A model generated the notes under the pieces. The model was not told where the DNA came from. It saw only the letters and a program-made list of their open reading frames with translations, and did not search any database. The translations under genes and the position numbers were made by a program. 64,000 nt of DNA from a virus: the IMG/VR virus record IMGVR_UViG_3300005253_000186, positions 1 to 64,000 of that record; one strand, given 5' to 3'. Shown here piece by piece: positions 8,198-16,480 of the stretch. Numbering within the stretch: position 1 is the first letter of the stretch; every line of letters begins with the position of its first letter.

Positions 8198-8606
8198 TTT
8201 CCTTGATCTCCTTTTTCACATCTTCGATCTTCTTCCGAAGATGGACCAGTCCATGCGGGAGAAAGTCGTGGACCTCATCCTTCTCGACGACCATCCTTTG
8301 CAAGCCAATGCCTTTTCTGAGCCTCAAGATGCTTTTCGCAACTCGGATAGGCTTGTCTCTCGCCTCTGCCGTAGCAAACCAGTGCGCCCATCCGAGCACT
8401 GTCATCAAGAGTGCGAACGTCAGCGTGTAGCCATTCCCTGTGTATGAGGCGATGACGTAGAGAACGATGGATAAGATGAACGCCGCCCGCCCTTCCCTTT
8501 CCCTCGAGAAATAGATCTTCCTGGCATCCCTGTACTCCAGGAGCATATCGTAGTGCCTGTTCTCCATCTTGAACAGGTGCATGAGGCGTTCTCGGTTATA
8601 TCCCAT
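8190..8606 (-). CDS. Membrane protein with two helices, 138 aa
   Basis: Hydrophobic segments at about residues 41-60 (AAFILSIVLYVIASY) and 62-78 (YTLTFALLMTVLGWAHWF) are flanked by a charged N-terminus and a coiled-coil-like C-terminus (LVHLRKKIEDVKKEIKEIG). Function unknown. Confidence 0.6.
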   Translation of the reverse strand: MGYNRERLMHLFKMENRHYDMLLEYRDARKIYFSREREGRAAFILSIVLYVIASYTGNGYTLTFALLMTVLGWAHWFATAEARDKPIRVAKSILRLRKGIGLQRMVVEKDEVHDFLPHGLVHLRKKIEDVKKEIKEIG

Positions 8607-9069
8607 CTCTCTGCCTCCTGGCCCCTAGGGAGCACTCTTTGCAAAGGAAGTCTGGCGACTCGAACTCAACCTTTCTCTGATAACACTTGTGGCAGGTGTC
8701 AGGCGCCAGGACGTTCATGACGATTTTCTTAATCGCCCCTGTCAGCAGTTCAGGCTTGTCCTTATTCTTGCTACACTCATGCATGACAGACCCGATTGCC
8801 CGGATCAGATTCGTCCGGTACTTCTCCAGGTCCTTGATCTTCTCGCGCTGAGTGTCACCGCACTTGATTGCCGTGTCCAGTCCTGCTTTCAGGACTGTCA
8901 GGCTCTCATCATCGGCCTTCAGTGCAGCCAAGATGATCGGGTGGATCTCCTTGATGTAGACGAAGTCGGCCCAGACCGACCGCTCAGTCTTGTTTCGTCT
9001 CGCCAGCTCATGAGCCGCCGTCCCGACCTTGTGGGACAGGTCCCGCGCTCTCGCTTCTGTTGAGTCCAT
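8596..9069 (-). CDS. Protein with C-terminal zinc ribbon, 157 aa
   Basis: Mostly helical for 120 residues, then CHKCYQRKVEFESPDFLCKECSLG minus spacing gives two CxxC pairs typical of a zinc ribbon. Overlaps the next gene by 11 bases. Function unknown. Confidence 0.6.
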   Translation of the reverse strand: MDSTEARARDLSHKVGTAAHELARRNKTERSVWADFVYIKEIHPIILAALKADDESLTVLKAGLDTAIKCGDTQREKIKDLEKYRTNLIRAIGSVMHECSKNKDKPELLTGAIKKIVMNVLAPDTCHKCYQRKVEFESPDFLCKECSLGARRQRDGI

Positions 9070-9080
9070 CTCCTTTCCTC

Positions 9081-9605
9081 CTAGTCAACCTCCAACGCCT
9101 TCATCAGCGCCTCCACCACTTGCAGTGATTCCTCCAGCCCCCGTTTCGTCTCCGCCAGCGCATCCGCCTGCACCGTCAGCCCATAAGACTTGAGAAACTC
9201 CGACAACCGAGAGGGCGGCTTGAAAAGTATCGACATTTCACTGTCGTCTATACGCAGTGCCACTTCCTCGTCCAGCTCGGTACCCGTCAGCACCAGAGAG
9301 CCGTGCGGCCAACCCTGGTTCGACCAAACCTCGATCAGGGGTTTCCACGCGGCATCATGGGACGAAGCCTCGTGGTGAATATCCAGCCGGTCCTTGCCCT
9401 CCTGAGGCGGAAGATGCCAGCCAGTCTTGGGAATAAGCTCTTCTTCGAAGATCATCTTGACCAGCAGCGCCCGTACCTGATCTGACAGCCTTCTTTGGAC
9501 TTCCCAGACACGTTCATGTTGATCTGCAATATCTTTGTCCACTTCGGTCAGCTCATCTCGCACACGCTCCCACTCCGGTCTTGCGGGATTGGTTGTCTCA
9601 TTCAT
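9081..9605 (-). CDS. Coiled-coil-flanked protein, 174 aa
   Basis: Helical ends (DELTEVDKDIADQHERVWEVQ at the start, LEESLQVVEALMKALEVD at the end) surround a beta-rich centre (HGSLVLTGTELDEEVALRID). GGAGGGAA upstream supports the start. Function unknown. Confidence 0.6.
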   Translation of the reverse strand: MNETTNPARPEWERVRDELTEVDKDIADQHERVWEVQRRLSDQVRALLVKMIFEEELIPKTGWHLPPQEGKDRLDIHHEASSHDAAWKPLIEVWSNQGWPHGSLVLTGTELDEEVALRIDDSEMSILFKPPSRLSEFLKSYGLTVQADALAETKRGLEESLQVVEALMKALEVD

Positions 9606-9619
9606 CTCCCTTCCCTCCG

Positions 9620-9985
9620 TTAATTGTCATCTCCAATTGATCTTCGCTCGATCATGTCGGCATACTCCAGAACAATCATGAGCGCTGTCGCATCGGCGAC
9701 GGTCATCTTCAGCGCGGCGGACAGGGCCTCGGGGGAGGTCGCGCCCTGTCCATTTTCATTCTCCGAGACGAACCTCATCGCCTCGTCGATCTTCATGTTG
9801 TGTTGGGCCATACGCCTCATCTTAAGCTCTTTAAGCAAGGGAAGCATCAGATCCGGCGATCCGTTTGGATCTGAACCCTTCAGGGGCCGGCCTTCTTTGG
9901 CGAACCACATGACCGTCACCTCGTGGCACTTCTCGGTGAGATTGATTAGTTCATCAAGCTTCCAGTTATCAATCGGATTCCCCAT
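9620..9985 (-). CDS. Unknown helical protein, 121 aa
   Basis: Start at 9985 (MGNPIDNWKLDEL) overlaps the upstream gene end by 17 bases. Helical throughout; a segment near the C-terminus (SPEALSAALKMTVADATALMIV) resembles a small helix-turn-helix but without a clear match. Function unknown. Confidence 0.55.
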   Translation of the reverse strand: MGNPIDNWKLDELINLTEKCHEVTVMWFAKEGRPLKGSDPNGSPDLMLPLLKELKMRRMAQHNMKIDEAMRFVSENENGQGATSPEALSAALKMTVADATALMIVLEYADMIERRSIGDDN

Positions 9986-10199
9986 CGTCTTTCTTCCTCC
10001 CGATAATGACAGACATGAAGTCCATCGCATCGACACCCGTTGGCCCCGTGAATAGCCTGCCCCTCTGGCCCTTGAGCATTCCATCTGCCGCCTTCATGCG
10101 CGCAGAGTAATCGTCCCGTTCTGCCACCGTCCAAATGTAGGCGTGATGAATGCTCTCATTGTAGAGCATGTAGATGGCCAAACCGTTTGGGCTATGCAT
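9969..10199 (-). CDS. Unknown small protein, 76 aa
   Basis: MHSPNGLAIYMLYNESIHHAYIW at the start, then a basic-hydrophobic body. Overlaps the genes on both sides. No domain recognised. Confidence 0.55.
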   Translation of the reverse strand: MHSPNGLAIYMLYNESIHHAYIWTVAERDDYSARMKAADGMLKGQRGRLFTGPTGVDAMDFMSVIIGRKKDDGESD

Positions 10200-10647
10200 G
10201 CTCTCCGGCCCTCCGTTCCTTGTTGTGGGCGATCCAGAATGCCACTTTGATATTATGGGTCACATCCCTGCCCATATGGAACCATTGGTCGGCCTTGTCT
10301 ATTGCGTCGTAGAAGTTTCCCTTCAACTCTAAGTCTTGCCGGTTTTCCCTTGGGTCCCAGTGGCTCACGAATGCGCGGACTCCCTGGTCTTCCCAGACGA
10401 ACGTGAGGAATCCGAACTCCCTTTCTATCCTGATGTAGGCCCCGTCATCGCGCACCACGTACACGTAGGGCTTATTCACGAGCTTCTGGTCGGTGTTCCT
10501 CTTCCAGTGAGCTGGCATCTTTGGATCTGGTCGCGGCCTGCTCTTGAAGGCTTTGATCGCTTTGATCGCACATTCGATCTCGTAGAGAACGAAGGTGACT
10601 ACGGTTATGAGCCCGATCAATGCGAGAATTACAAGGATGATTTCCAC
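10192..10647 (-). CDS. Membrane-anchored protein, 151 aa
   Basis: One N-terminal membrane helix at about residues 4-22 (ILVILALIGLITVVTFVLY), then a soluble domain with aromatic-rich strands (YVYVVRDDGAYIRIEREFGF). Its stop overlaps the next gene's start region. Function unknown. Confidence 0.6.
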   Translation of the reverse strand: MEIILVILALIGLITVVTFVLYEIECAIKAIKAFKSRPRPDPKMPAHWKRNTDQKLVNKPYVYVVRDDGAYIRIEREFGFLTFVWEDQGVRAFVSHWDPRENRQDLELKGNFYDAIDKADQWFHMGRDVTHNIKVAFWIAHNKERRAGEHA

Positions 10648-10656
10648 GGCTATCTC

Positions 10657-11478
10657 CTAGATCTCGAACTCGTCGCCCACCTGGATGAACCCGCCGAACC
10701 CGTCCTCGGCACCAGCATCGGGCGCCTTGGGCTCGTTGTAATGATACAGATAGATCTTCTTCTTCACGTCCTCCGGGAGCTCCTTCATGTCGTCATAGTG
10801 TGGATGGACGCCCGACCTGAATCCCGTCTCGCAGTCATGAAGGACAATGTTTGCCGTAGTGTACAGGCTATCAAGATTCGGAACAAACTGCGTGTCCCCC
10901 GTCAGGAAGATGCGGCGCTTAATAACCGGTGCTCTCGGCATCAGCATCGGCTCGATCATCAGGCCGTAGCAGAACTGGATCCGAAAGCCAGACATGACGT
11001 GTGTGGTCTGAACGGGCCGGAATATGATCCCCTCCCACGTGAAGCTCTCGTTGATATTGATAGGCTGAACGTCGAAGTACGTGGTCAGCCTCGCCTCGAC
11101 CGACGTTCCGATCTTCTCCCTGACCTGAAGCGTCTCAAGACCACCTCTCAGAGACTTATCCCACAACTCCTGCATCAATCCTCCAACGCAGTAGAGCTTT
11201 GGCGGCGGGCAGTTCGGGTTGAAGAATGTGCACAGGGCCAGCCACTCCATCCCACCGATGTGATCTGCGTGGAGATGACTGATGTACACGCCGTCGATCT
11301 CCCCTACCTGGGCATTCCCGATCCCGTAGGCGTTCCTGAGCATGTCCTGGACTCGGAACCCGCAGTCGATCAGGAGTTTCTTGCCGGTGTCAGACTCGAC
11401 CACCATGTTGGAGTTGCCCATCTCTGCCGCGGCGAAGGCAGAGCCGACGCCGATGAACTTGATCTTTGCTCTAGGCAT
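10657..11478 (-). CDS. Metallo-beta-lactamase-fold hydrolase (RNase Z-like)
   Basis: Start at 11478 (MPRAKIKFIGVG) follows GGGAGGGC, one base after the previous stop. The 273-residue protein shows the expected order: strand GVGSAF, KLLIDCG, then HLHADHIGG (the H-x-H-x-D-H zinc site) near residue 80, later ILTGDTQF-like FLTGDTQFV with the metal-bridging Asp, and HDCETGF near residue 215. The layout is closest to RNase Z / phosphodiesterase-type members. It might process phage tRNAs, which are abundant 20 kb away, but that is inference; a nucleotide phosphodiesterase acting on host signals is also possible. Confidence 0.75.
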   Translation of the reverse strand: MPRAKIKFIGVGSAFAAAEMGNSNMVVESDTGKKLLIDCGFRVQDMLRNAYGIGNAQVGEIDGVYISHLHADHIGGMEWLALCTFFNPNCPPPKLYCVGGLMQELWDKSLRGGLETLQVREKIGTSVEARLTTYFDVQPININESFTWEGIIFRPVQTTHVMSGFRIQFCYGLMIEPMLMPRAPVIKRRIFLTGDTQFVPNLDSLYTTANIVLHDCETGFRSGVHPHYDDMKELPEDVKKKIYLYHYNEPKAPDAGAEDGFGGFIQVGDEFEI

Positions 11479-11479
11479 G

Positions 11480-11692
11480 TCAGCCCTCCCGTTTGGATCG
11501 CTTGTTGAAGATGTGCGGAATCCTCTCTGGCTTTTGCTCAATCTGTTTCACGCGAATGAGCTCCGAGTGGCAGTCCCCTGGATGGCCATGTGCGATCCGG
11601 GACCGGGCGATCTCCTTTCCCTCGTCATCGACGATGCGCCACTGCCACAGATCATCCTTCTCATTCTGATAGACCTCGTAACTCATCGTCAT
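11480..11692 (-). CDS. YegP/DUF1508-like small protein
   Basis: Start at 11692 immediately follows the TGA of the upstream gene (GGAGGGGTGACATG). The 70-residue product begins YEVYQNEKDDLWQWRIVDD and continues KEIARSRIAHG, resembling the strand pattern of DUF1508 (YegP) proteins, whose role is poorly known. Length agrees with a single copy of the domain. Confidence 0.5.
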   Translation of the reverse strand: MTMSYEVYQNEKDDLWQWRIVDDEGKEIARSRIAHGHPGDCHSELIRVKQIEQKPERIPHIFNKRSKREG

Positions 11693-11693
11693 G

Positions 11694-12254
11694 TCACCCC
11701 TCCAGTAGGATGTAACCCAAGTTCGATAGCCATCTATCCGCTGCGGCCCTGGCTTCCTCTGCCGTCTCGCAGATTCCGCCCCAACAGTGATGCCCCGATC
11801 CGCAAGGAGACGGGACATTCGTCTTCCACCCCCACATATCGTGCGTTTCTTCCCCGTGCGGATGAAGGTGCCCATCCAAGGTCGGATCCACGATGGCGAG
11901 CTGCTCTTTGTCGAACAGATCGTTCCTAACATATGCCGGCGGAGATCCCATGCACTCGGTCCATGGCATCGCGATCTGACACTTCTTCAAGATCTTCATC
12001 CCGGCCTTGATCGACTTCGGATCCAGAATGTTGATCTCGACGTGATCCAAACTCCGATTGATCTTAATGCAGATCTCTCGGACCTTCTTCGGCGTTACCG
12101 ATGCGAATTCACCCGCGATCTGTTCGTAACTGCGGCCGGCCACATGCATCGCGTAGATCTCCCCTTCCAGACCACCGATGCTCAGCCTCTTGCTCTTTTT
12201 CGCGGTCTTCTTCTTGCTGGCCAACTTCTTGCCCTTCTTCTTTTTCTTGAGCAT
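11694..12254 (-). CDS. Lysine-rich N-terminus plus small domain, 186 aa
   Basis: The first 22 residues are almost all lysine (MLKKKKKGKKLASKKKTAKK), similar to tails on four other genes in the window. A likely helix-turn-helix follows (YEQIAGEFASVTPKKVREIC). A second part with C and H residues (PCGSGHHCWGGICETAEEA) precedes the end. GGTATAAGAGATG at 12257 overlaps the previous stop, so a promoter immediately upstream is possible but not convincing. Confidence 0.6.
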   Translation of the reverse strand: MLKKKKKGKKLASKKKTAKKSKRLSIGGLEGEIYAMHVAGRSYEQIAGEFASVTPKKVREICIKINRSLDHVEINILDPKSIKAGMKILKKCQIAMPWTECMGSPPAYVRNDLFDKEQLAIVDPTLDGHLHPHGEETHDMWGWKTNVPSPCGSGHHCWGGICETAEEARAAADRWLSNLGYILLEG

Positions 12255-12257
12255 CTC

Positions 12258-12500
12258 TTATACCCCCTGAGCATCAATCCCCAGAGCGGCCAACAAGTCC
12301 TCCAGAAGGCAGCCTGGGCCGTAGTCGCAGGAAAATATCTCGACAAACTTCTCGTCCCCAGACTCGTCTTCTGCCCCGCCCCAATGCCCGGCCCTGACCT
12401 TGTCGTTGTCGATCAGGAAAAGGAATCCTTCTGGCAGATCACCAGACTGAGCCCGCTCGATGATCTCTTTCAGCTCTTCTACCGCTTCTTCGTCAACCAT
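12258..12500 (-). CDS. Small acidic protein, 80 aa
   Basis: Short acidic product starting MVDEEAVEELKEIIERAQSG; ends GIDAQGV just upstream of the next gene. Overlaps its upstream neighbour by 8 bases. No domain recognised. Confidence 0.55.
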   Translation of the reverse strand: MVDEEAVEELKEIIERAQSGDLPEGFLFLIDNDKVRAGHWGGAEDESGDEKFVEIFSCDYGPGCLLEDLLAALGIDAQGV

Positions 12501-12708
12501 CCTCTCCCTCCTTGGAATTTCTGTCCATTCTGGCCAGAAGTGCTAACCCATTCGATGCTAGATCGTTCGCCTCTTTGATGAGCCCCTCCAGGTTCTCGAT
12601 GGTATTCAAGAGCCCAGGAACTCTCATTCTGGCCATGTCGGCTATTTCTGAGTCTTCTCGGTCGCTCTCGAAGAACTCTCTGAGTTCGTCAATCTTTTCC
12701 TGTTTCAT
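12493..12708 (-). CDS. Small coiled-coil protein, 71 aa
   Basis: Heptad-like and charged throughout (EKIDELREFFESDRED, then NTIENLEGLIKEANDLAS). Function unknown; in operon with its neighbours. Confidence 0.55.
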   Translation of the reverse strand: MKQEKIDELREFFESDREDSEIADMARMRVPGLLNTIENLEGLIKEANDLASNGLALLARMDRNSKEGEDG

Positions 12709-12728
12709 CTTGTCCCGCTCTCCATTCC

Positions 12729-13085
12729 TTATTCCTTCATCTCGTCGACACGCAAGTGCCTGTCAACGTCCTCTGCGGCGCTCTGTAAGTTAGCGAGTCT
12801 CTCACGAAATGCCTCACGCCGCTCTTGTTCCGAACAACCAGGATGGGCATAAAGTACAGGATCGAAATGCATTGGCCAGTATTTGGTTCGGTCGATCAAC
12901 TTATATTGCATAGGGCGATCACCGTCAGCATCAGATCCCCATTTCTCCGCGATCAGAGCATCCATTACTGCATGAAATCTGACCATATCCTCGTCTGTGA
13001 CGAGTGCGTAACCGCCGTCAGATTCCCTCCGTTCCTCCAGGAGGCTCAGGATTGCTTGACGTACTTTGTCTGGAATTTTCTTCAT
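12729..13085 (-). CDS. Unknown protein, 118 aa
   Basis: GAGGAG seven bases before the ATG. Starts MKKIPDKVRQAILSLLEERR and has a tract of acidic and aromatic residues in the middle. Overlapped at its start by the end of the small frame 13018-13167. Function unknown. Confidence 0.6.
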   Translation of the reverse strand: MKKIPDKVRQAILSLLEERRESDGGYALVTDEDMVRFHAVMDALIAEKWGSDADGDRPMQYKLIDRTKYWPMHFDPVLYAHPGCSEQERREAFRERLANLQSAAEDVDRHLRVDEMKE

Positions 13086-13167
13086 GCTGAGTCTCCTCGT
13101 GGTGTTTCCTCCAGTGCCACGTGTCGCACACGCGACATTTAGGCGCTGGCGCGCTCCTTGGTCTCAT
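13018..13167 (-). CDS. Small zinc-finger-like protein, 49 aa
   Basis: The start ATG at 13167 overlaps the previous TGA as ATGA, the coupling used throughout the window. The product has CRVCDTWHWRKHHEETQH, a plausible C2H2-type site. It overlaps the next gene by 68 bases in another frame, which lowers confidence. Confidence 0.4.
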   Translation of the reverse strand: MRPRSAPAPKCRVCDTWHWRKHHEETQHEENSRQSTSSNPEPPGGTEGI

Positions 13168-13484
13168 TGTCCCTCGTGGTATCCGATCTCCTTGAGCAGC
13201 TCCTTGTCGCTGAGGACGATGAGGGTGCAACAGATTTGTGCCGTACAAGGGGTGTCCGATTTCCTGAATCGGTGCAGCCAAGTTCCTGCAACCATCGTGG
13301 ACACAGAGCATTTGTGAGTTTCGGGCGACTCGCAATACCCACACTGCCGCCGCGCCGCCGCTCGCAGGGCATTCCTCGCGCCATTTAACATCTCCTGCCG
13401 CCCGAAGGCCTCGGTTCGTGCGCCGCCCGGGTTCATCCTTACAGAAAACAACGGCTTTTTTGGCTCCTTTTTCTCCTCAGACAT
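13164..13484 (-). CDS. Unknown protein, 106 aa
   Basis: Basic N-terminus, then CGYCESPETHKC and a second Cys pair (CTAQICC), suggesting a metal site. AGGAGATGCGCAATG region supports the start. Function unknown. Confidence 0.55.
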   Translation of the reverse strand: MSEEKKEPKKPLFSVRMNPGGARTEAFGRQEMLNGARNALRAAARRQCGYCESPETHKCSVSTMVAGTWLHRFRKSDTPCTAQICCTLIVLSDKELLKEIGYHEGQ

Positions 13485-13505
13485 TGCGCATCTCCTCCAG
13501 AAGTT

Positions 13506-13667
13506 TCAGTTGGCCATCTTCTCGATCTTCTCGATCTTCTCGATCCTGGCCTCCATCTTTTCCATCTGGTCTATCATGATGGACAGTCTGATTGCCAGTC
13601 CAACGACCAAGATCAAGAGCAGAACCATCCAATATATCAGTGGTACGGGTTCGTCCCTACTGGACAT
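13506..13667 (-). CDS. Small membrane protein with coiled-coil tail, 53 aa
   Basis: ATG at 13667; the product is one membrane helix (LIYWMVLLLILVVGLAIRLS) followed by repeats of IEKIEK-like heptads up to the stop at 13506. This layout, membrane anchor plus short cytoplasmic coil, recalls spanin or holin-associated proteins but no assignment is justified. Confidence 0.55.
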   Translation of the reverse strand: MSSRDEPVPLIYWMVLLLILVVGLAIRLSIMIDQMEKMEARIEKIEKIEKMAN

Positions 13668-13685
13668 AGTGCATCTCCGCGTAAA

Positions 13686-13727
13686 AGAGAGAGAAGATCG
13701 CGTGCCGGCAGATCTTCATCTCTCTCA
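13686..13727 (-). terminator. Strong hairpin between a short leader frame and 13506-13667
   Basis: GAGAGAGATGAAGATC and GATCTTCTCTCTC pair around TGCCGGCACGC, followed on the minus strand by TTTTACG. It lies between the promoter element at 13875 and the membrane-protein gene, so it may be an attenuator. A 25-residue frame (13734-13811 region) lies just before it. Confidence 0.55.
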
Positions 13728-13874
13728 TGTTTTATCTGTCTTGGTCTGAGCGGACCGGCACATCCACCCTTACGGTATCACATGGCTGTTCTCCCCTGGC
13801 TCGTGCCATTATAGATTCCAGTCTTGCAACTTCTAAGCCTGCGGCGAATGCCACAGCTTACCTCAGACACTTGT

Positions 13875-13882
13875 CTTATACC
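13875..13882 (-). promoter_or_regulatory. Putative phage promoter element GGTATAAG
   Basis: Minus-strand GGTATAAGAC in a 257-base gap between 13667 and 13925. Downstream lies only a 25-residue frame and the hairpin at 13686, then small genes. Confidence 0.55.
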
Positions 13883-13924
13883 GCATTCGCGCCCTGGGAG
13901 TTGTCCCGAACGCAGAAATCTCCC

Positions 13925-14395
13925 TTAGATCACGTTAGTCTTCTCGTCATCGCCATCGCCGACCTTGATCTCGTTGATTATCTCAGTTCCATTCTCGCCT
14001 AGGCTGCCGACCTCCAGCATCTTCTGCCGGAACCAGAGGATAATGTCCTCCAACAAGTGGTAGGTGAGTGGCTTCGGGTGAATCTGGTCGATGCCTACCG
14101 CTGCGGCCTGCGTGGAGGTTTCGAAGCACGCGCTGGTCACCATCACGATAATTGCCGTAAAGCCTCTCTTGCGCAATGCATGAGCCATGCGGAGGCCGTC
14201 CATGCGCGGCATCATGTAATCCGTGATGACCAGGTCGATCTCGTGATCCAGCGCCTTTTGGGCTCCTATTGCGCCGTTCTCGGCCGTGTGGATATGGAGC
14301 TCGGGCAGGCTTGGATGCTTGTCCCGAATCGCACCGAGAATATCCACCGTCATATCGCGCAATACTTCTTCGTCGTCCACGATTAGAATATTCAT
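13925..14395 (-). CDS. Response regulator receiver protein
   Basis: Start at 14395 overlaps the upstream stop as ATGA. The 156-residue protein has the full receiver pattern: ILIVDDEE (acidic pocket), DLVITDYMMPRMDG with the phospho-acceptor Asp, VMVTSACFE (Thr/Ser switch), and HPKPLTYH with the conserved Lys. After the receiver there is only a short tail, so it is a single-domain protein with no DNA-binding output. No histidine kinase is encoded in the window. It could tap a host kinase or titrate phosphate from it; which one cannot be told. Confidence 0.85.
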   Translation of the reverse strand: MNILIVDDEEVLRDMTVDILGAIRDKHPSLPELHIHTAENGAIGAQKALDHEIDLVITDYMMPRMDGLRMAHALRKRGFTAIIVMVTSACFETSTQAAAVGIDQIHPKPLTYHLLEDIILWFRQKMLEVGSLGENGTEIINEIKVGDGDDEKTNVI

Positions 14396-14598
14396 CTCTC
14401 CTCCCTCCTCTCTTCCCATTCTTCTATGGCGATCTTGATGGGCGTCATCAGTGCAATGACAAGAACCCACAGTGGCCAGAAGATCGAGCAGCCAAGTATC
14501 TCTGCCCTGCTGGCGTCTTCTTCCGTACTGGCGAGGTAGGCGATAGCCATGACCGCGCCCAGCACATACAGCGTGATTGTCATTATCATCCAGGGCAT
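14392..14598 (-). CDS. Small membrane protein with two helices, 68 aa
   Basis: Hydrophobic spans at about residues 3-22 and 37-56 (MIMTITLYVLGAVMAIAYL; IFWPLWVLVIALMTPIKIA), charged C-terminus. ATGA overlap with the response regulator start suggests the two are made together, which might tether the regulator to the membrane (inference). Confidence 0.65.
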   Translation of the reverse strand: MPWMIMTITLYVLGAVMAIAYLASTEEDASRAEILGCSIFWPLWVLVIALMTPIKIAIEEWEERREER

Positions 14599-14645
14599 TT
14601 CAGACTCCTTTCTCGGCTGAAGTGTAAGTAATTGGCTCTATTGAT

Positions 14646-14653
14646 CTTATACC
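14646..14653 (-). promoter_or_regulatory. Putative phage promoter element GGTATAAG
   Basis: CAGGTATAAGATC on the minus strand, 48 bases upstream of the ATG at 14598 and just after the terminator at 14683-14710. The arrangement terminator then element then gene recurs in the window. Confidence 0.65.
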
Positions 14654-14682
14654 TGAAATACGGGTAAAAAATAGGAGGCAAA

Positions 14683-14710
14683 AGAAGATGTGCGTACTGC
14701 CACATCTTCT
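14683..14710 (-). terminator. Intrinsic terminator
   Basis: AGAAGATGTG pairs with CACATCTTCT around GCAGTACG, followed on the minus strand by TTTTGCC. It terminates the gene at 14715-15149. Confidence 0.65.
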
Positions 14711-14714
14711 GTGA

Positions 14715-15149
14715 TTATGCCATCAGTTCGTCAATCCTCCGCGAGACGTACTCATTGATCTTTGGGACGAACATTATGTTGATCTCTTCGGTCTTTGGAA
14801 TTACCGCCTCGAACAGGGCCGGGGAAATATCCAGATACTCCTGCATGACCGGGGACTCGTACATCTCGATCACCTGGTCGACCAGAATCTCGCTCATGAT
14901 TTCGGCGCACCCGGCAGCGATCTCTGTCCCGATGGCCGCGCACATCTCCTCGGAGTACTTGGCGATCGCTTCCCTGGTGGCCTGACTGATCGCCCTGATG
15001 AGTCGATCATCCATTTTGCCGTTGAGGGTCATTTCCTGAGCGTGAAGCATTCCATGCAATCCGCCCTCGATGCCTCGCTTGATGCTGTCCATGGTCCGCG
15101 TCACCGCGAGAAGCCTCATGACCTTCTTCTCGAACATTTCCTTTTTCAT
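14715..15149 (-). CDS. Unknown helical protein, 144 aa
   Basis: Start at 15149 (MKKEMFEKKVMRLL) follows AAGGAGAAAGG. Helical and charged, without a recognisable domain. First gene after the promoter element at 15192. Function unknown. Confidence 0.6.
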   Translation of the reverse strand: MKKEMFEKKVMRLLAVTRTMDSIKRGIEGGLHGMLHAQEMTLNGKMDDRLIRAISQATREAIAKYSEEMCAAIGTEIAAGCAEIMSEILVDQVIEMYESPVMQEYLDISPALFEAVIPKTEEINIMFVPKINEYVSRRIDELMA

Positions 15150-15191
15150 GGCCTTTCTCCTTTGGTTGGAGTCTAGTATTGGTCTAACTAA

Positions 15192-15199
15192 CTTATACC
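15192..15199 (-). promoter_or_regulatory. Putative phage promoter element GGTATAAG (minus)
   Basis: GCGGTATAAGTTAG on the minus strand, 43 bases upstream of the start at 15149, in the divergent gap before the + strand packaging operon. Confidence 0.65.
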
Positions 15200-15283
15200 G
15201 CAATCGGATACACGTTTTAGCTGGACAATCAGGCTTACCTAAGATATATTCGCTTACACAGAAGGGGAAGAAGTGTAAATACT

Positions 15284-16480
15284 ATGGACTTGGTCCCACC
15301 AGACGACGTGTCCGGCCCGCCATCTATCATTAAAGACGGTGGCCCTGCGGTAGAGCATCCCAAAGAACCAAACTTTGTCACGCTGAAGCAGTTCGCTGAG
15401 CGTGCCAATATGAACATCTCGACGGTCAGGAACTATGTCCGGAACGGCAGGATAGAGTCGAAGCAGCACCCGCACTTCGATCATCCGTATCGTGTCATCC
15501 CCACAAGGGTGCTCCATCGCGCACAGATGACCCGTATAGGGCTCCACGTGCCTTACCATGGCCGTGAGTACCCGCACCAGTTCTATCTCTACTACTGCCT
15601 CGCATCCTATGGTAATCGGCGAGACCTCCTGACGGACGATCTCAAGCTCTACGGGTTCGAGGTCCCGCGGGAACTAGAGCTCGTGGCCATGGAGGAGGCC
15701 ATTTTCACTACGGCTCCAAAGCTCATTCGCAGGCGGCGCGACGCCGGGGTCAGATACAATACTCTCGTAGAATTCGAGGACTGGATGGAGCACCTCGGGT
15801 TCCAAGAGCTCTACGAGGATCCGATCGGGTTTCTTCCCCCTGGCCTCCTGAACTCCAAACGGATCAGGTTCCTCCTGGAAATCATGGCGTCTGCCGGCAT
15901 GAAGCCCCACGTTATGTCCGAGAACATCTTCAATATCACGGACATGCATGTTGAGCCCAGGGTAATCCGAAATTATCTGATGATGTTTTTCTACATCAGA
16001 GCCATGGAAGAGGTCGACTGGCTGGACTATCTGGCGGATGTGCGCGGAGCCAATCCGCAAGAAGCAAAGATCAGGGCTGACTGTTGCGACTCCAAGGTAG
16101 AACTATACAAGTATCTCGGACTTACGGGAGATCTCAGTTTCCGGGAGGAGGTCGAAAAGTGTTTCTGGATGGCGACAGCCCTCTACCAGGATTGGGCCAG
16201 CAGCAACGACTTTATCAAACAGGCCGCCAGCCCGACCCACGCCCGCGTGATGATGCAGGTCTTGCACGGCATGAATCAGTTGATGGAGAAAGAAGAGGAG
16301 AGGTCCAAGAAGCTGGAAGACCGGAGAAAGGCGTCCGGCGCCGGAGACCTGAAGGACAACACGAAAGAGAAGTCCGAGGAGGACAACGATCCGATATTCC
16401 GGGAGGAAGTTGAAAGCGGGAACATAAATAATAGTGGAGAGGAAGACGACGATGGGCAGGCCAGTATCCCAAGCGCTTGA
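15284..16480 (+). CDS. HTH protein upstream of TerL (candidate small terminase subunit)
   Basis: 398 residues. Near the N-terminus TLKQFAERANMNISTVRNYV and RYIVIPTRVLHRAQM-like RVIPTRVLHRAQM form a MerR/excisionase-type helix-turn-helix with a likely DNA-recognition helix. The rest is helical and ends in an acidic, charged tail. The gene overlaps the terL start by about 29 bases, the usual position of terS, but it is longer than typical small terminase subunits (150-250 residues). GAAGGGGAAG precedes the start. A transcriptional regulator fused to a packaging recognition role is possible. Confidence 0.5.
   Translation: MDLVPPDDVSGPPSIIKDGGPAVEHPKEPNFVTLKQFAERANMNISTVRNYVRNGRIESKQHPHFDHPYRVIPTRVLHRAQMTRIGLHVPYHGREYPHQFYLYYCLASYGNRRDLLTDDLKLYGFEVPRELELVAMEEAIFTTAPKLIRRRRDAGVRYNTLVEFEDWMEHLGFQELYEDPIGFLPPGLLNSKRIRFLLEIMASAGMKPHVMSENIFNITDMHVEPRVIRNYLMMFFYIRAMEEVDWLDYLADVRGANPQEAKIRADCCDSKVELYKYLGLTGDLSFREEVEKCFWMATALYQDWASSNDFIKQAASPTHARVMMQVLHGMNQLMEKEEERSKKLEDRRKASGAGDLKDNTKEKSEEDNDPIFREEVESGNINNSGEEDDDGQASIPSA

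Noticed and set aside
10336-11508. A 390-residue + strand frame
   Set aside because: It lies opposite the metallo-beta-lactamase-fold gene and its neighbour; the minus-strand genes have clear domains and ribosome sites, so this is a shadow.
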